Origin: Pseudomonadota bacterium
Lineage (GTDB): Bacteria > Pseudomonadota > Alphaproteobacteria > Sphingomonadales > Sphingomonadaceae
Assembly: GCA_023433305.1 (NCBI GenBank)
Contig: JAEZCZ010000097.1
Location: forward strand, 1-42,582
DNA length: 42,582 nt
Direction: 5' to 3'
This document shows positions 33,601 to 42,504 of the stretch, piece after piece. The position numbers and the translations under genes were made by a program. The notes under the pieces were generated by a model. The model saw nothing but the letters and a program-made list of their open reading frames with translations, had not been told where the DNA came from and did no database searches. Numbering within the stretch: position 1 is the first letter of the stretch; each line of letters opens with the position of its first letter.

Positions 33601-36039
33601 AATGAGATGATCCGCAATCTCAAGGATCAGACATTGAAGAATGCGGAGCAGGACTGGCTCAAGACTAACCTCGCCCGGTTTAGCCGCATGCTTCAAGGCG
33701 AGCGCGACCTCACGACCATTTCACACCTGATCATGAGCGAGTTGGCCCCGCTGGTGAACGCGCAGTACGGCGTGTTCTACGTCGCCAACGAAAACGAGCA
33801 GGGCTCAACTCTGGATCTCGTCGCGACTTACGGGGCGGATCGGCGCGCCGAGCTCAAGGAGAAGTTCGAGCTGCGCGAGGGTCTGATCGGCCAAGCCGCG
33901 GCCGACAAGCGCCCGATGCGATTGGACAAGGTGCCGGGGGACTTCATCAAGATCGGATCGGGGCTTGGTTCGGCCACGCCCGCCAACGTCAACATCCTGC
34001 CAGCCCTCTTTGAGGACGAGGTGAAGGCGGTGATCGAGCTCGCCTCGTTCGAGGAGTTCAGCGAGACTCACCATACCTTCCTGAACCAGCTCATGGAAAC
34101 CGTCGGAATCGTGCTCAACACGATCGCAGCGACCATGAGAACCGAGGAGCTGCTCAAGGAATCGCAGCTCCTGACGCAAGAGCTTCAGTCGCGCCAGACC
34201 GAGCTGACTACCAAACAGGAAGAACTTCACGCCACGAACGAGGAACTGCAGGAGAAGGCGCAGCTCCTGGAGAACGAGAAGCGACAGGTCGAAGCGAAGA
34301 ACTTCGAGATCGAAATGGCGCGACGCGCGGTCGAGGAGAAGGCTGAGCAGCTGGCGCTCACCTCGAAGTACAAGTCCGAGTTCCTCGCCAACATGAGTCA
34401 CGAGCTCCGCACCCCGCTCAACTCACTGCTGATCCTGTCGAAGATGCTTGCCGATAACCAACAAGGCAATCTCAACGAGAAGCAGACCGAATTCGCACGC
34501 ACGATCCACGGTGCCGGGACCGATCTCCTCAATCTCATCAACGACATTCTCGACCTTTCGAAGATCGAATCCGGCACCGTGGCGATCGAGATCGGCGACA
34601 TGTCGCTACGCAGCCTCAAGCAGCACATGGAGCGCACGTTCCAGCAGCTCGCGTCAGAGAAGAACCTTCAATTCGAGGTCGTTTTCGACGACAAGCTCCC
34701 GGCTACGATCAGGACCGACGAGCAGCGTCTGCAACAGATAGTGCTCAACCTGTTGTCGAACGCCTTCAAGTTCACGTCGGAAGGCGGCGTGACGCTGTCC
34801 GTCCGTCTCGCACGCGAAGGTTGGAACCCGTCGCACCCGGTTCTCGGCGAGGCTGATCGCGCGATCGAGATCGCTGTGAGTGACACCGGGATTGGCATTC
34901 CGGAAGACAAGCAGCGCTTGATCTTCGAGGCGTTTCAGCAAGCCGACGGTACGACCAGCCGCAAGTATGGTGGAACCGGGCTCGGCCTGTCGATCAGCCG
35001 AGAAATCGCCAGCCTGCTGGGTGGTGAGATACAAGTCCGCTCTTCGGTCGGTGAAGGCTCGACATTCACACTTTACGTCCCGTTGAAGGCACCTGGCGTC
35101 GCACCCGCGTTGGCGCTTCCGACCGCCAATCAGGTCGACCCCATGGAGGCCCCGAACGAGCGCCGTGTGGACGACGACCGCGATGAACTAGCGGACGAGT
35201 CCTTCGTGCTGATCGTAGAGGATGACCCTACTTTTGCTGGAATCCTCCTCGAGGTAGCACACGGATCGTCGCTGAAGGGCGTGATCTCGTCGGCCGGATC
35301 GGGCACGCTGGCGATGATCCGCAAGATGCGCCCGAGCGCCATTACGCTTGATTTGGGATTAAGCGACATCGACGGGTTCGTACTGCTCGACCTGCTTCGA
35401 CACGATCCCGAGAGCCGCGACATCCCGGTCTATGTCATTTCCGGCGCCGAACAGGCAGAGCACGCACTCACCCTTGGGGCGACGAAGGTGATCGAGAAGC
35501 CCGCGAGCCGCGACGAGCTGCGTGAGTTGTTCTCCAATATCGCCCATAGCGTCCCCGCGGGCCGCAAGCGCAAACGCAAGGAAAAGCCCGCGCGGGAAGC
35601 CGACGACCAACTCCAGTTGGCCGGGACCGAGCTGCTGATTGTCGATGACGATATCCGGAACATCTACTCGCTCGCTAGCGTTCTCGAATCCCACGGCGCG
35701 ACCGTGCTGCACGCTGAGCGCGGCGCCGAAGGCCTGGCTCTGCTCGAACAGAACCCGTCGATCTGTCTTGCGCTGATCGACATCATGATGCCGGAAATGG
35801 ACGGCTACGAAACCATGCGAAGAATCCGTGCTAACCCCAGCCTTTCGCACATCCCGCTGATCGCTGTCACCGCCAAGGCGATGAAGGGCGACCGGCAGAA
35901 ATGTCTCGATGCCGGTGCGTCCGACTACATTGCCAAGCCGGTGGACATGGATCTGCTGCTCGCGCTGCTTCGCGTGTGGATCGGCCGCGCGAAAGCGAAC
36001 GTCGATACTTCTGTGACGTCTACACGGGGCGCCACATGA
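30682..36039 (+). pseudogene. Soluble poly-HAMP hybrid histidine kinase, interrupted by in-frame amber
   Basis: The full frame encodes 1785 residues from TTG 30682, which sits six bases after GGGGAGGA. There is no membrane helix. Residues 146-973 are nine tandem 92-residue HAMP units, then a GAF domain (about 1014-1150), a long coiled coil, HisKA with His1240 in MSHELRTPL, HATPase (DTGIGIP, GGTGLGLS), and two receivers with Asp1557 and Asp1700. This is the layout of fungal Nik1-type group III kinases, which also carry a soluble multi-HAMP array; such kinases sense osmotic and other stress. TAG at 31891-31893 (codon 404) interrupts unit 3; sister units have AAG there. The downstream 1362 residues, from ATG 31951, remain a complete kinase. 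The 3' end overlaps the next kinase gene (ATGA). Whether the protein is split, read through, or an error in the sequence cannot be decided here. Confidence 0.82.
31117..33600 (+). repeat. Nine tandem 276-bp HAMP-coding units
   Basis: The units start at 31117 and repeat every 276 bases without insertion or loss; the motif GCACCGAAGG-like step recurs at 31181, 31457, 31733, 32009, 32285, 32561, 32837, 33113 and 33389. Each encodes 92 residues beginning NTMV-QL and including REVGTEG-LGGQA and GDLSKKITVD. Units 1-8 are very alike; unit 9 is the most divergent (GVEGRLGGQARVPGAAGLW). A more distant N-terminal half-unit precedes the array. Such repeats allow unequal recombination in frame. Confidence 0.92.
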
Positions 36040-38021
36040 GCCTCGCTCCCGTCATATCCGAAAGCGGTGAAGAGCAACGAGCCCGCATCCTGCTGGTCGA
36101 CGACGACGAGCGGAACCTGCTGGCGCTTTCCGAGGTGCTCGAACCGCTTGCGGACGTGGTGACTGCCAATTCCGGTACGCGGGCCTTGCGCGAGCTGCTG
36201 AAGGACGATTTCGCGGTCATCCTGCTCGATGTCTTCATGCCCGAGATGGACGGCTACGAAACAGCCGCGCTCATTCGGAAACGCCCGCAAACAGCGCGCA
36301 TTCCGATCATCTTCCTGTCCGCGGTGAACAAGGAAACCGAGCACCTGATGCGTGGCTACGCGATGGGCGCGGTCGATTACGTGTTCAAGCCGGTCGATCC
36401 GGTCGTGCTCAAGTCGAAAGTCGCGGTCTTCGTAGACCTGTTCCTGCTGCGTCAGCAGGTCGCCGGACAGGCCCGCGCGGAGCAGGAGTTGCGCGAGGAG
36501 AAGCTCAGAGCGGACACCGAGCGTCTCGCTGTAGAACGCCAACTACAGCAGGAGCGCTTGCGGCAGGCCGCCATACTCGAGTCCCTGCCCCTCGCCCTCT
36601 ACGAAGCTTGGCTCGACGACGACGGCCATCTGCACCGCCGCTTTGTTGGCGGCGACATGGCCAAGATTGCGGGCCCGGACGCCGAAGCACTATCGAGCGG
36701 AGCGCTCCGCTGGTGCGACAGGATCGCAGAGGCCGACGTTTCCGAGCTCGAGCGACGGGTCGCCGAATGCACTGACGCCGCCATCACCCTGCATTATCGC
36801 TGGAAACGGGCCGACGGCGAAATCATCCATGTCATCGATCAGTGCGCCCCATCATTCGATGTCGAGGGCGGCTGGGTCGGGACCTTGATGGATGTCACCA
36901 CCCAGCATGCGCTCGAGGAACAACTCGTTCAAGCACGCAAGTCCGAGGCTCTCGGACAACTGACGGGCGGTATTGCCCACGATTTCAATAATTTGCTAGC
37001 CTCCATCCTTGGGGGAGTTCGCCTGCTCGAAAATCGGATCGAGATGGGTGATCGCGAGCGCAAGATTTTCGAGCATATGCGCCACGCGGCGGAAAGCGGG
37101 GCCGAGCTGGTACGCCGCCTGATGGCATTCGCCCGCAAACAGGAGCTCAGTCCGGCAAGCGTCGATCCTCACGACGTCTTCCAGTCGGTCGCCGGGCTGG
37201 TCGAACACACGCTGGGCGGCCTGATAACCGTTGAATGGCGGGTTCCGGAGGTTAGCCCGCAGCTGTTCGTCGATCAGGCGCAGCTTGAGCTGTCGCTGGT
37301 CAATCTACTGATCAACGCACGCGATGCGATGCCGGATGGGGGCAAGATCAGCGTCTCGATCGACGAGATCGAGCAACCTGACGAAGCCGGCGCCGTGCGA
37401 CCGTTCCTTCGAATTCGCGTTCAGGACGAAGGCGATGGCATCCCGCCGGACCTCATCGAGCGGGTCATCGAACCCTTCTTCACGACCAAGGCGGCCGGCA
37501 AGGGCACGGGCCTCGGCCTGTCGATGGTCGCCGGGTTCGTCGAGCAATCGGGCGGAACCTTCAACATCCGGAGCGACGCGGGCCAAGGCACCGAGGTGAA
37601 CATGATTCTGCCCACGGCGGCCTCGCGCGAGGAAGCCGTGCATCTCGAGGTCGATTACGCGCACGAGATCACGTTGAAATCGGTTCTTGTGGTCGACGAC
37701 GACGAAGGCGTTCGGCTCGTTCTGTCCGAACAGCTGCGCGATTTCGGGCTCGAAGTCGCCACGGCGGAGAATGCGGAGCGCGCCCTGGCAATGCTTCGCA
37801 ACGGAGCAGCGAAAACTGAGTTCGTCCTGACTGACTTTTCAATGCCAGGCCTCGACGGCCTGACCCTGCTCTCCACCATTCACGAGACATGGCCGGCGAT
37901 CCGAGGAGCGATCATGACCGGCAACCCCCAGGAAAGCCTCCGCACGTGCGATCCGACCATTCCGGTGATCCACAAACCGGTCAGCCCGCAAGAACTACGG
38001 CGAATATTGGCTGAGACATGA
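36036..38021 (+). CDS. Hybrid histidine kinase: REC-PAS-HisKA-HATPase-REC
   Basis: The 661-residue soluble protein starts with a receiver domain (acidic pocket in LLVDDDE, Asp65 in LLDVFMPEMDG). A coiled coil with many Arg and Glu (about residues 140-175) comes next, then a PAS-like domain, a HisKA domain with His315 in GGIAHDFNNLL, and an ATPase domain (NLLINARDAM, GTGLGLSMV). A second receiver with Asp600 (LTDFSMPGLDG) closes it. The HDFNNLL phosphoacceptor box marks the HisKA class typical of multi-receiver alphaproteobacterial kinases. The start ATG overlaps the poly-HAMP kinase stop, so both are probably made from one message and may work in a phosphorelay. No membrane segment is seen, so it is cytosolic. 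Confidence 0.87.
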   Translation: MSLAPVISESGEEQRARILLVDDDERNLLALSEVLEPLADVVTANSGTRALRELLKDDFAVILLDVFMPEMDGYETAALIRKRPQTARIPIIFLSAVNKETEHLMRGYAMGAVDYVFKPVDPVVLKSKVAVFVDLFLLRQQVAGQARAEQELREEKLRADTERLAVERQLQQERLRQAAILESLPLALYEAWLDDDGHLHRRFVGGDMAKIAGPDAEALSSGALRWCDRIAEADVSELERRVAECTDAAITLHYRWKRADGEIIHVIDQCAPSFDVEGGWVGTLMDVTTQHALEEQLVQARKSEALGQLTGGIAHDFNNLLASILGGVRLLENRIEMGDRERKIFEHMRHAAESGAELVRRLMAFARKQELSPASVDPHDVFQSVAGLVEHTLGGLITVEWRVPEVSPQLFVDQAQLELSLVNLLINARDAMPDGGKISVSIDEIEQPDEAGAVRPFLRIRVQDEGDGIPPDLIERVIEPFFTTKAAGKGTGLGLSMVAGFVEQSGGTFNIRSDAGQGTEVNMILPTAASREEAVHLEVDYAHEITLKSVLVVDDDEGVRLVLSEQLRDFGLEVATAENAERALAMLRNGAAKTEFVLTDFSMPGLDGLTLLSTIHETWPAIRGAIMTGNPQESLRTCDPTIPVIHKPVSPQELRRILAET

Positions 38022-38227
38022 CTGGCGTTCGGTCCGGAGCTTGCCGGTCCGGACGGCGTGCGACCCGAATTCGCGGAGCGACGATGGCGACGGCAGCGTC
38101 GATCAGCGCCTGCCGGAGGTCGCCACGATGATATTTCCGGTCGGCGGCCGGCTTGACCGACGTACCCCAATAGCCGTTGCGGACACGGATTTTGGGAAAA
38201 GCGGCAAACGGGGGCGCATGGCGTGAA

Positions 38228-38317
38228 TGGCGGAGAGGGTGGGATTCGAACCCACGTTACGGTTGCCCGTAAACCGCATTTCGAGTGCGGCGCATTCGAC
38301 CTCTCTGCCACCTCTCC
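38228..38317 (-). tRNA. tRNA-Ser (anticodon CGA)
   Basis: On the minus strand the acceptor stem GGAGAGG (5' end at 38317) pairs with CCTCTCC, followed by discriminator G and an encoded CCA (38228-38230). A long variable arm of the class II type is present. The anticodon stem CCGCA / TGCGG encloses the loop CTCGAAA, giving anticodon CGA, which reads UCG. The GGGTTCGAATCCC T-arm is intact. It is not an amber suppressor. Confidence 0.95.
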
Positions 38318-38487
38318 GCGAAGGCGCTCAGGGCGCGAGTAGAGGGCCAGGTCGTCTGGGAGCGCGGCGGTTAGCCGAAGCTCCGCGTTCTGCCAAGCCC
38401 GTCGTTCGCTTTTGTCGCAAGGAACATGGGCAATTGGGGATTGCGGGGCCGGGAACCTTGTCCTCCACTCGGGGTAGCCTATATCCG

Positions 38488-38874
38488 ATGAGCATGAATC
38501 GCGCGCAATTCTACTCCCCACAGGCGGGCCGCCGCATAGACGCCCCGCGCCATGCCGTGGCGCGCTTCGCGATCGGCGACGTCGTGCGCCACAAGCTGTT
38601 CGACTTTCGCGGTGTCGTGTTCGACATCGATCCGGTCTTCGCAAACAGCGAGGAATGGTACGAGGCGATTCCCAAGGAAATGCGCCCGCGGCGCGACCAG
38701 CCGTTCTACCACCTGCTTGCCGAAAACGAGGATTCGTCCTACGTCGCTTACGTCAGCCAGCAGAACCTCCTCGGCGACAGCGCCGGCGGACCGGTCGACC
38801 ATCCGAGCGTGCCGCAACTGTTCGAGACCTTCAGCAGCGGCCGCTATCACCTGCGCCGCAGTCTGACGCATTAG
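38488..38874 (+). CDS. hspQ: Heat shock protein HspQ (YccV-like)
   Basis: The 128-residue protein has the HspQ/YccV domain: FAIGDVVRHKLFDFRGVVFDIDPVF, then QPFYHLLAENEDSSYVAYVSQQNLL, and a C-terminal VPQLFETF. This hemimethylated-DNA-binding fold acts in E. coli as a Lon-protease specificity factor induced by heat. The length is a little longer than the usual 105 residues because of an N-terminal extension with NRAQFYSPQAG, often present in alphaproteobacteria. I chose ATG 38488; a longer frame upstream overlaps the tRNA. The end is three bases before the convergent ABC permease gene. It uses TAG as stop, showing that TAG is a normal terminator in this genome. Confidence 0.87.
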   Translation: MSMNRAQFYSPQAGRRIDAPRHAVARFAIGDVVRHKLFDFRGVVFDIDPVFANSEEWYEAIPKEMRPRRDQPFYHLLAENEDSSYVAYVSQQNLLGDSAGGPVDHPSVPQLFETFSSGRYHLRRSLTH

Positions 38875-38877
38875 AGC

Positions 38878-39780
38878 TCAGCTCTTCACCTTCCAGCCGC
38901 TCTTGAGCAGGCGGTAGGTGACCCATCCCAGCACGAGATTGAGCAGTCCGGCCCCCACGGCCGCGCCGATCACCGCCTCGTTCGTGTTGCCGATGTCACT
39001 TTCGCCGATGAAGCCGAAGCGGAATCCCGAGATCATGTAGAAGAACGGATTGGCGCGGCTAACGGCCTGGAACGGCTCAGACAGGTTGCCGATCACGTAG
39101 AACGTGCCCGAGAGCAAAGAGAGCGGTGCCACCACGAAGTTGGTCACAGCAGCGGCGTGGTCGAACTTTTCCGCCCACATGCTCGTCATCAATCCCATTA
39201 GCGCAAGCATGGTCGAACCCATCAGCCCGAACCAGACGATTGCCCAGGGATGTGCCGCTCCCATGTCGACGCCCGGCCAAAGCGCCATCGCCACCGCCAC
39301 GGCCCCTCCAACCATGACGGCGCGCGTGACTGCCGCGGTGACGATGCCGATCATCAGCTCGGCTTCGGTCAGCGGAGGCATAAGCAGATCGACGATCGTC
39401 CCCTGCAGCTTGCCCGTGAGCAGCGAGAAGCTCGAATTGGCGAAGGCGTTCTGCATCATGCCCATCATGATCAGGCCAGGCGCGACAAAAGTCGCGAACG
39501 ACACCCCGAGGACCTCGCGACCGCTCCGCCCCATCGCGACAGTGAAGATTATGAGAAACAGCAGCGTGGTGACCGCCGGTGCCCAGACAGTTTGCGTCTG
39601 CACCTTGAGAAACCTCCGCACCTCCTTCATATAGAGGCTCCACAGCCCGATCCGGTTGAAACCCGAGATCAGCGGCTGGCCCTTGGGCGGAAACCTGCGC
39701 CAGGCACTGGCAATGGGGTCGAGGAGTTCGGGCGGCGCGCTGGAGTTGACTGGCGCGGCGGCAGGGGCTTGATCGGCCAT
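38878..39780 (-). CDS. ABC-2 type transporter permease
   Basis: The 300-residue protein has a Pro-rich cytoplasmic N-terminus and six predicted membrane helices of the ABC-2 permease fold. The first follows the segment VRRFLKVQTQTVWAPAVTTLLFLIIF; later there are the family features VAPGLIMMGMMQNAFANSSFSLLTGKLQGTI and LSLLSGTFYVIG. The family exports drugs, lipids or polysaccharides with a separate ATPase. No ATPase gene lies beside it in this window: on one side is hspQ (convergent), on the other gcrA (divergent). The partner must be elsewhere. Ribosome site and start at ATG 39780 are ordinary. Confidence 0.85.
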   Translation of the reverse strand: MADQAPAAAPVNSSAPPELLDPIASAWRRFPPKGQPLISGFNRIGLWSLYMKEVRRFLKVQTQTVWAPAVTTLLFLIIFTVAMGRSGREVLGVSFATFVAPGLIMMGMMQNAFANSSFSLLTGKLQGTIVDLLMPPLTEAELMIGIVTAAVTRAVMVGGAVAVAMALWPGVDMGAAHPWAIVWFGLMGSTMLALMGLMTSMWAEKFDHAAAVTNFVVAPLSLLSGTFYVIGNLSEPFQAVSRANPFFYMISGFRFGFIGESDIGNTNEAVIGAAVGAGLLNLVLGWVTYRLLKSGWKVKS

Positions 39781-39855
39781 GAGGGTCGAGTATCGGCCCG
39801 GCCTTGTGCTGGCAACACCTAGTGCGGCTAGTCCGCCGTTGACGATGGATTACGA

Positions 39856-40536
39856 ATGAGCTGGACCGACGAACGTATCGCGACGCTGACCAAGATGTGG
39901 GAAGGTGGCGCGACGGCAAGCCAGATCGCCGACGAGCTGGGCGGAGTCTCGCGAAATGCCGTCATCGGCAAGGCGCACCGGCTCGGCCTCAAGGCCCGCC
40001 CTTCCCCCGTCAAGGCGAACGAGCCGAAGCCGGCCCCCGCGCCGACGCGCAAGGAAGCGGAAGCGCGGCCCGTCGCCAAGGCCAAGCCCGTGAAGCCTGC
40101 CGCGCCGCCTGTCGAACGCGCGCCCCAGCCATCGCCGCCCCCCGCCGCTGCGCAGCCCGAAATTCCGAGCCAGCCCCTGCCCAACCGCGAGCCGCCGGCG
40201 CCGCGGGTCGTTTCGGTCGGCCCCGGAGGCTTCTTGCGCCAGGGCCCAGGTGACCAGCAGGCCCCGATTCCGCCCGCTCCGCCGCGTCGCCTCGTGCCCG
40301 CGAAGCCAAGCCCCGACATCGCGGACAAGACGAGCCTGCTCGATCTGAACGATCGCGTCTGCCGCTGGCCGATGGGGCACCCGGGCGAGCCCGATTTCCA
40401 CTTCTGCGGCGAGAAAGTGAACCCCGGCTTTCCGTACTGCGTGGAGCATTGCGGCCGCGCCTACCAGGCGCAGCTTCCGCGCGGGGCGCGCCGCCCCCCG
40501 CCACCGTTGCCCTTCGGTGGCCCCCGCGTTCGCTGA
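39856..40536 (+). CDS. gcrA: GcrA cell cycle regulator
   Basis: The 226-residue protein has the GcrA layout. An N-terminal DNA-binding HTH at residues 1-45 (SWTDERIATLTKMWEGGATASQIADELGG, SRNAVIGKAHRLGL) is followed by a long Pro/Ala/Lys linker. The C-terminal domain (DLNDRVCRWPMGHP, FHFCGEKVNPGFPYCVEHC) contacts the sigma70 region. In alphaproteobacteria GcrA activates genes through methylated GANTC sites made by CcrM, controlling cell cycle and division genes. The linker is longer than in Caulobacter, which is common in sphingomonads. It is divergent from the ABC permease with a 75-base gap. This is one of the clearest taxonomic markers in the window. Confidence 0.95.
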   Translation: MSWTDERIATLTKMWEGGATASQIADELGGVSRNAVIGKAHRLGLKARPSPVKANEPKPAPAPTRKEAEARPVAKAKPVKPAAPPVERAPQPSPPPAAAQPEIPSQPLPNREPPAPRVVSVGPGGFLRQGPGDQQAPIPPAPPRRLVPAKPSPDIADKTSLLDLNDRVCRWPMGHPGEPDFHFCGEKVNPGFPYCVEHCGRAYQAQLPRGARRPPPPLPFGGPRVR

Positions 40537-40586
40537 GGCTGGTGCCGTCAGCGAAATCGTAACCTCGCCTGCGCTATCATTGGTGC

Positions 40587-40889
40587 ATGGCGCGAAAGAC
40601 GTATCCGCTCGAACGAATCGACCACAAGCTCGGCATGTTGCTCGCGCGTCTGTTCGGCACGTTCTTCGCGGTCGCCGGCGCTGGCGCGCTATGGAGCGTG
40701 CTGACGCTCGATGACTTCAGCGTCGGGAGCTACTGGCCGGTGCTCGCCATGGCATCGGCCATGCTGGTCGCCGCGGCGACCTGCTTCCATTCGCGGCCGA
40801 GCTTCCTCGACATGGTGTCCGATGCCCCGCTAGCCCCGACCGAGGCGCGCCGGCGGGACGTGGCGGTCGACGACAAAGACCACCGCTGA
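40587..40889 (+). CDS. Small membrane protein, hypothetical
   Basis: The 100-residue protein has two predicted membrane helices (about residues 18-38 and 47-66) and a charged C-terminal tail (ARRRDVAVDDKDHR). I do not recognise the family. It begins at ATG 40587, fifty bases after gcrA, with a poor ribosome site. Its last 60 bases overlap the end of the convergent MFS gene, an unusual arrangement that lowers confidence. Confidence 0.5.
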   Translation: MARKTYPLERIDHKLGMLLARLFGTFFAVAGAGALWSVLTLDDFSVGSYWPVLAMASAMLVAAATCFHSRPSFLDMVSDAPLAPTEARRRDVAVDDKDHR

Positions 40890-42170
40890 CATCAGCACAG
40901 CGCCGATTGCAAGCACGGCGAAGAACGGCACGAGGCTGCCATTGCCGAGGTCGATCAGCCAGCCGCCCAGTCCCGTCGCCGAAATCGCGCCGATGCGCCC
41001 AACGAAGATGCCGAACCCGATCCCCGCCGAACGGCAAGATGACGGGTAGGCGTGCGTCATCAGCGCGTAGAGGCTGGCGATTCCTGCGCTGAAGATCGCT
41101 GCGGCGAGCCCATAGAGCACCACGACCAGCAGCCCATCGTCCGCGCTCGGGGTTCCGGCCATCGTTTCGAGCACGAATGCCAGCGCCACGAGTGTGATCA
41201 GCAGAGTGACGCTGATCGACGCGAACACCACGCGTGAACCGAAGCGCTGCACCAGTAGGCCCGCCGCGATCGAGGCCGCCACCGAAGTAAGGCCGCCGAC
41301 CGAAACCGCATAGGCCGCCTCTTCGAAACTGAAACCCTTGGCGGTGAGGAACGTCGTCGCCCAGCTCAGCATTGCGTAAGCGACCATCGCCGCGGCGGCA
41401 AAAGTGATACCGACGCCCAGGTTGAGGCGGAAGTTGCCGGCATCGAACACCCCGGCCGAGGCCCCATCACGGTCCGTATGATGGCGCTCGGCTTGCAGCT
41501 CGATGGGCCCCTCGATCACCTTGCCCGCGGCGGCATGCGCCGCCTCGCCCCTGCCGCGCGCGAGCAGGAAGGACGGGCTGTCGCGCAGGAATGCGACGAT
41601 CAGCACCACGACGAGAAGGGTCCCCGCCCCCACCACAACGAACGATCCCCGCCAGCCGAACGAAGCGTCGAGCGTCGGCGCGAGCGCGGCGATGACGAAC
41701 CCGCCCGCCGGAGTACCCACCGACAGCGTGGTCACGCCGACCGAGCGCCACCGATCGGGCAGCCATTCGCCCGCAAGGGTGATCGCGTTGGCATAGGCGG
41801 AGCCGAAGCCGAGGCCTCCCACCAGTCGCCAGCCCGCCATCTGCCAGACATCGTTCGACCAGCTCGCTCCGATCGTCGCGAGGGAGAACACCACGGTCGC
41901 CAGCGCCAGCGACCAGCGCCGTCCGACGGTGTCACCGAGCCAGCCCCCACCCCACGAACCGAGCCCGAACCCAACCAACGCCGCGCTCATCGCCCAGCCG
42001 AACGTCGTTCGGTCGGTGGCGAAATCCGCGATCACCTTCGGCGCGACGATGCCCAGCAATTGGGCGTCCATTCCGTCGCAGATCAGCACGAGCATGCAGA
42101 TCACGAAGGTGACCACCGAAAATGCCCTGAGCGGCGCGCGCGAGATCGCTTCGCTGAAAGTCGTGGCCAC
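40830..42170 (-). CDS. MFS transporter, aromatic acid:H+ symporter type
   Basis: The 446-residue protein begins at GTG 42170, five bases after GGGGAGGA on its strand; the longer frame to 42251 has no better signal. It has twelve membrane helices. The first contains the family marker CDGMDAQLLGIVAP, and the loop after helix 2 carries GGWLGDTVGRRWSL (motif A of the MFS, G-x3-D-x2-GRR). These are typical of the AAHS family (PcaK, BenK, MhpT), which import aromatic acids such as 4-hydroxybenzoate or protocatechuate with protons. The region upstream holds TTGTG-TTTG-CACAA (42185-42198), a small inverted repeat close to the start. Aromatic substrate is inferred from family, and fits the etherase at 3173. 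Confidence 0.85.
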   Translation of the reverse strand: MATTFSEAISRAPLRAFSVVTFVICMLVLICDGMDAQLLGIVAPKVIADFATDRTTFGWAMSAALVGFGLGSWGGGWLGDTVGRRWSLALATVVFSLATIGASWSNDVWQMAGWRLVGGLGFGSAYANAITLAGEWLPDRWRSVGVTTLSVGTPAGGFVIAALAPTLDASFGWRGSFVVVGAGTLLVVVLIVAFLRDSPSFLLARGRGEAAHAAAGKVIEGPIELQAERHHTDRDGASAGVFDAGNFRLNLGVGITFAAAAMVAYAMLSWATTFLTAKGFSFEEAAYAVSVGGLTSVAASIAAGLLVQRFGSRVVFASISVTLLITLVALAFVLETMAGTPSADDGLLVVVLYGLAAAIFSAGIASLYALMTHAYPSSCRSAGIGFGIFVGRIGAISATGLGGWLIDLGNGSLVPFFAVLAIGAVLMSAVVFVVDRHVPPARLGRG

Positions 42171-42504
42171 CGCTTCCTCCCCAATTGTGTTTGCACAAGG
42201 GATGGCATGAGGGCCGGCGTCAGGGAAGCACCAATGCGTTTCGCAAGGCACTGGACGCCCACCATCCGCGACGAATGGTTTCGTGCCATAGACCGCGCGA
42301 GAGTGAACTTCCGATCACCCGATTGGAGGCACTGACCGTCGCCACGGAATTGCAGATCGCGCCTGCTGCCCCGAAAGTCGAACTCAAGAGACGGTACAGG
42401 GACTAGATCGACAGTACCATTCCCCTCACAATTCTAAGTAGATGTCACCCCTCCAAATTACCCCCGATTTCGTCGGGTGCATCTTCGCCTGAAGGAGATT
42501 GTCC
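42171..42504. other. Intergenic region between MFS gene and exported protein
   Basis: No gene is supported in these 334 bases. The MFS-side end holds the small inverted repeat TTGTG-TTTG-CACAA (42185-42198). Near the other end CCCGA-TTTCG-TCGGG (42463-42477) can form a hairpin in the leader of the next gene. The final stretch is AT-rich, with AAGGAGA at 42491-42497 as ribosome site. Confidence 0.4.

Noticed and set aside
38041..38226. 61-residue frame between the second kinase and the tRNA
   Set aside because: No ribosome site, no recognisable motif and composition typical of non-coding sequence.
42185..42406. 73-residue plus-strand frame upstream of the last gene
   Set aside because: It overlaps the MFS leader, lacks a ribosome site and resembles no family.
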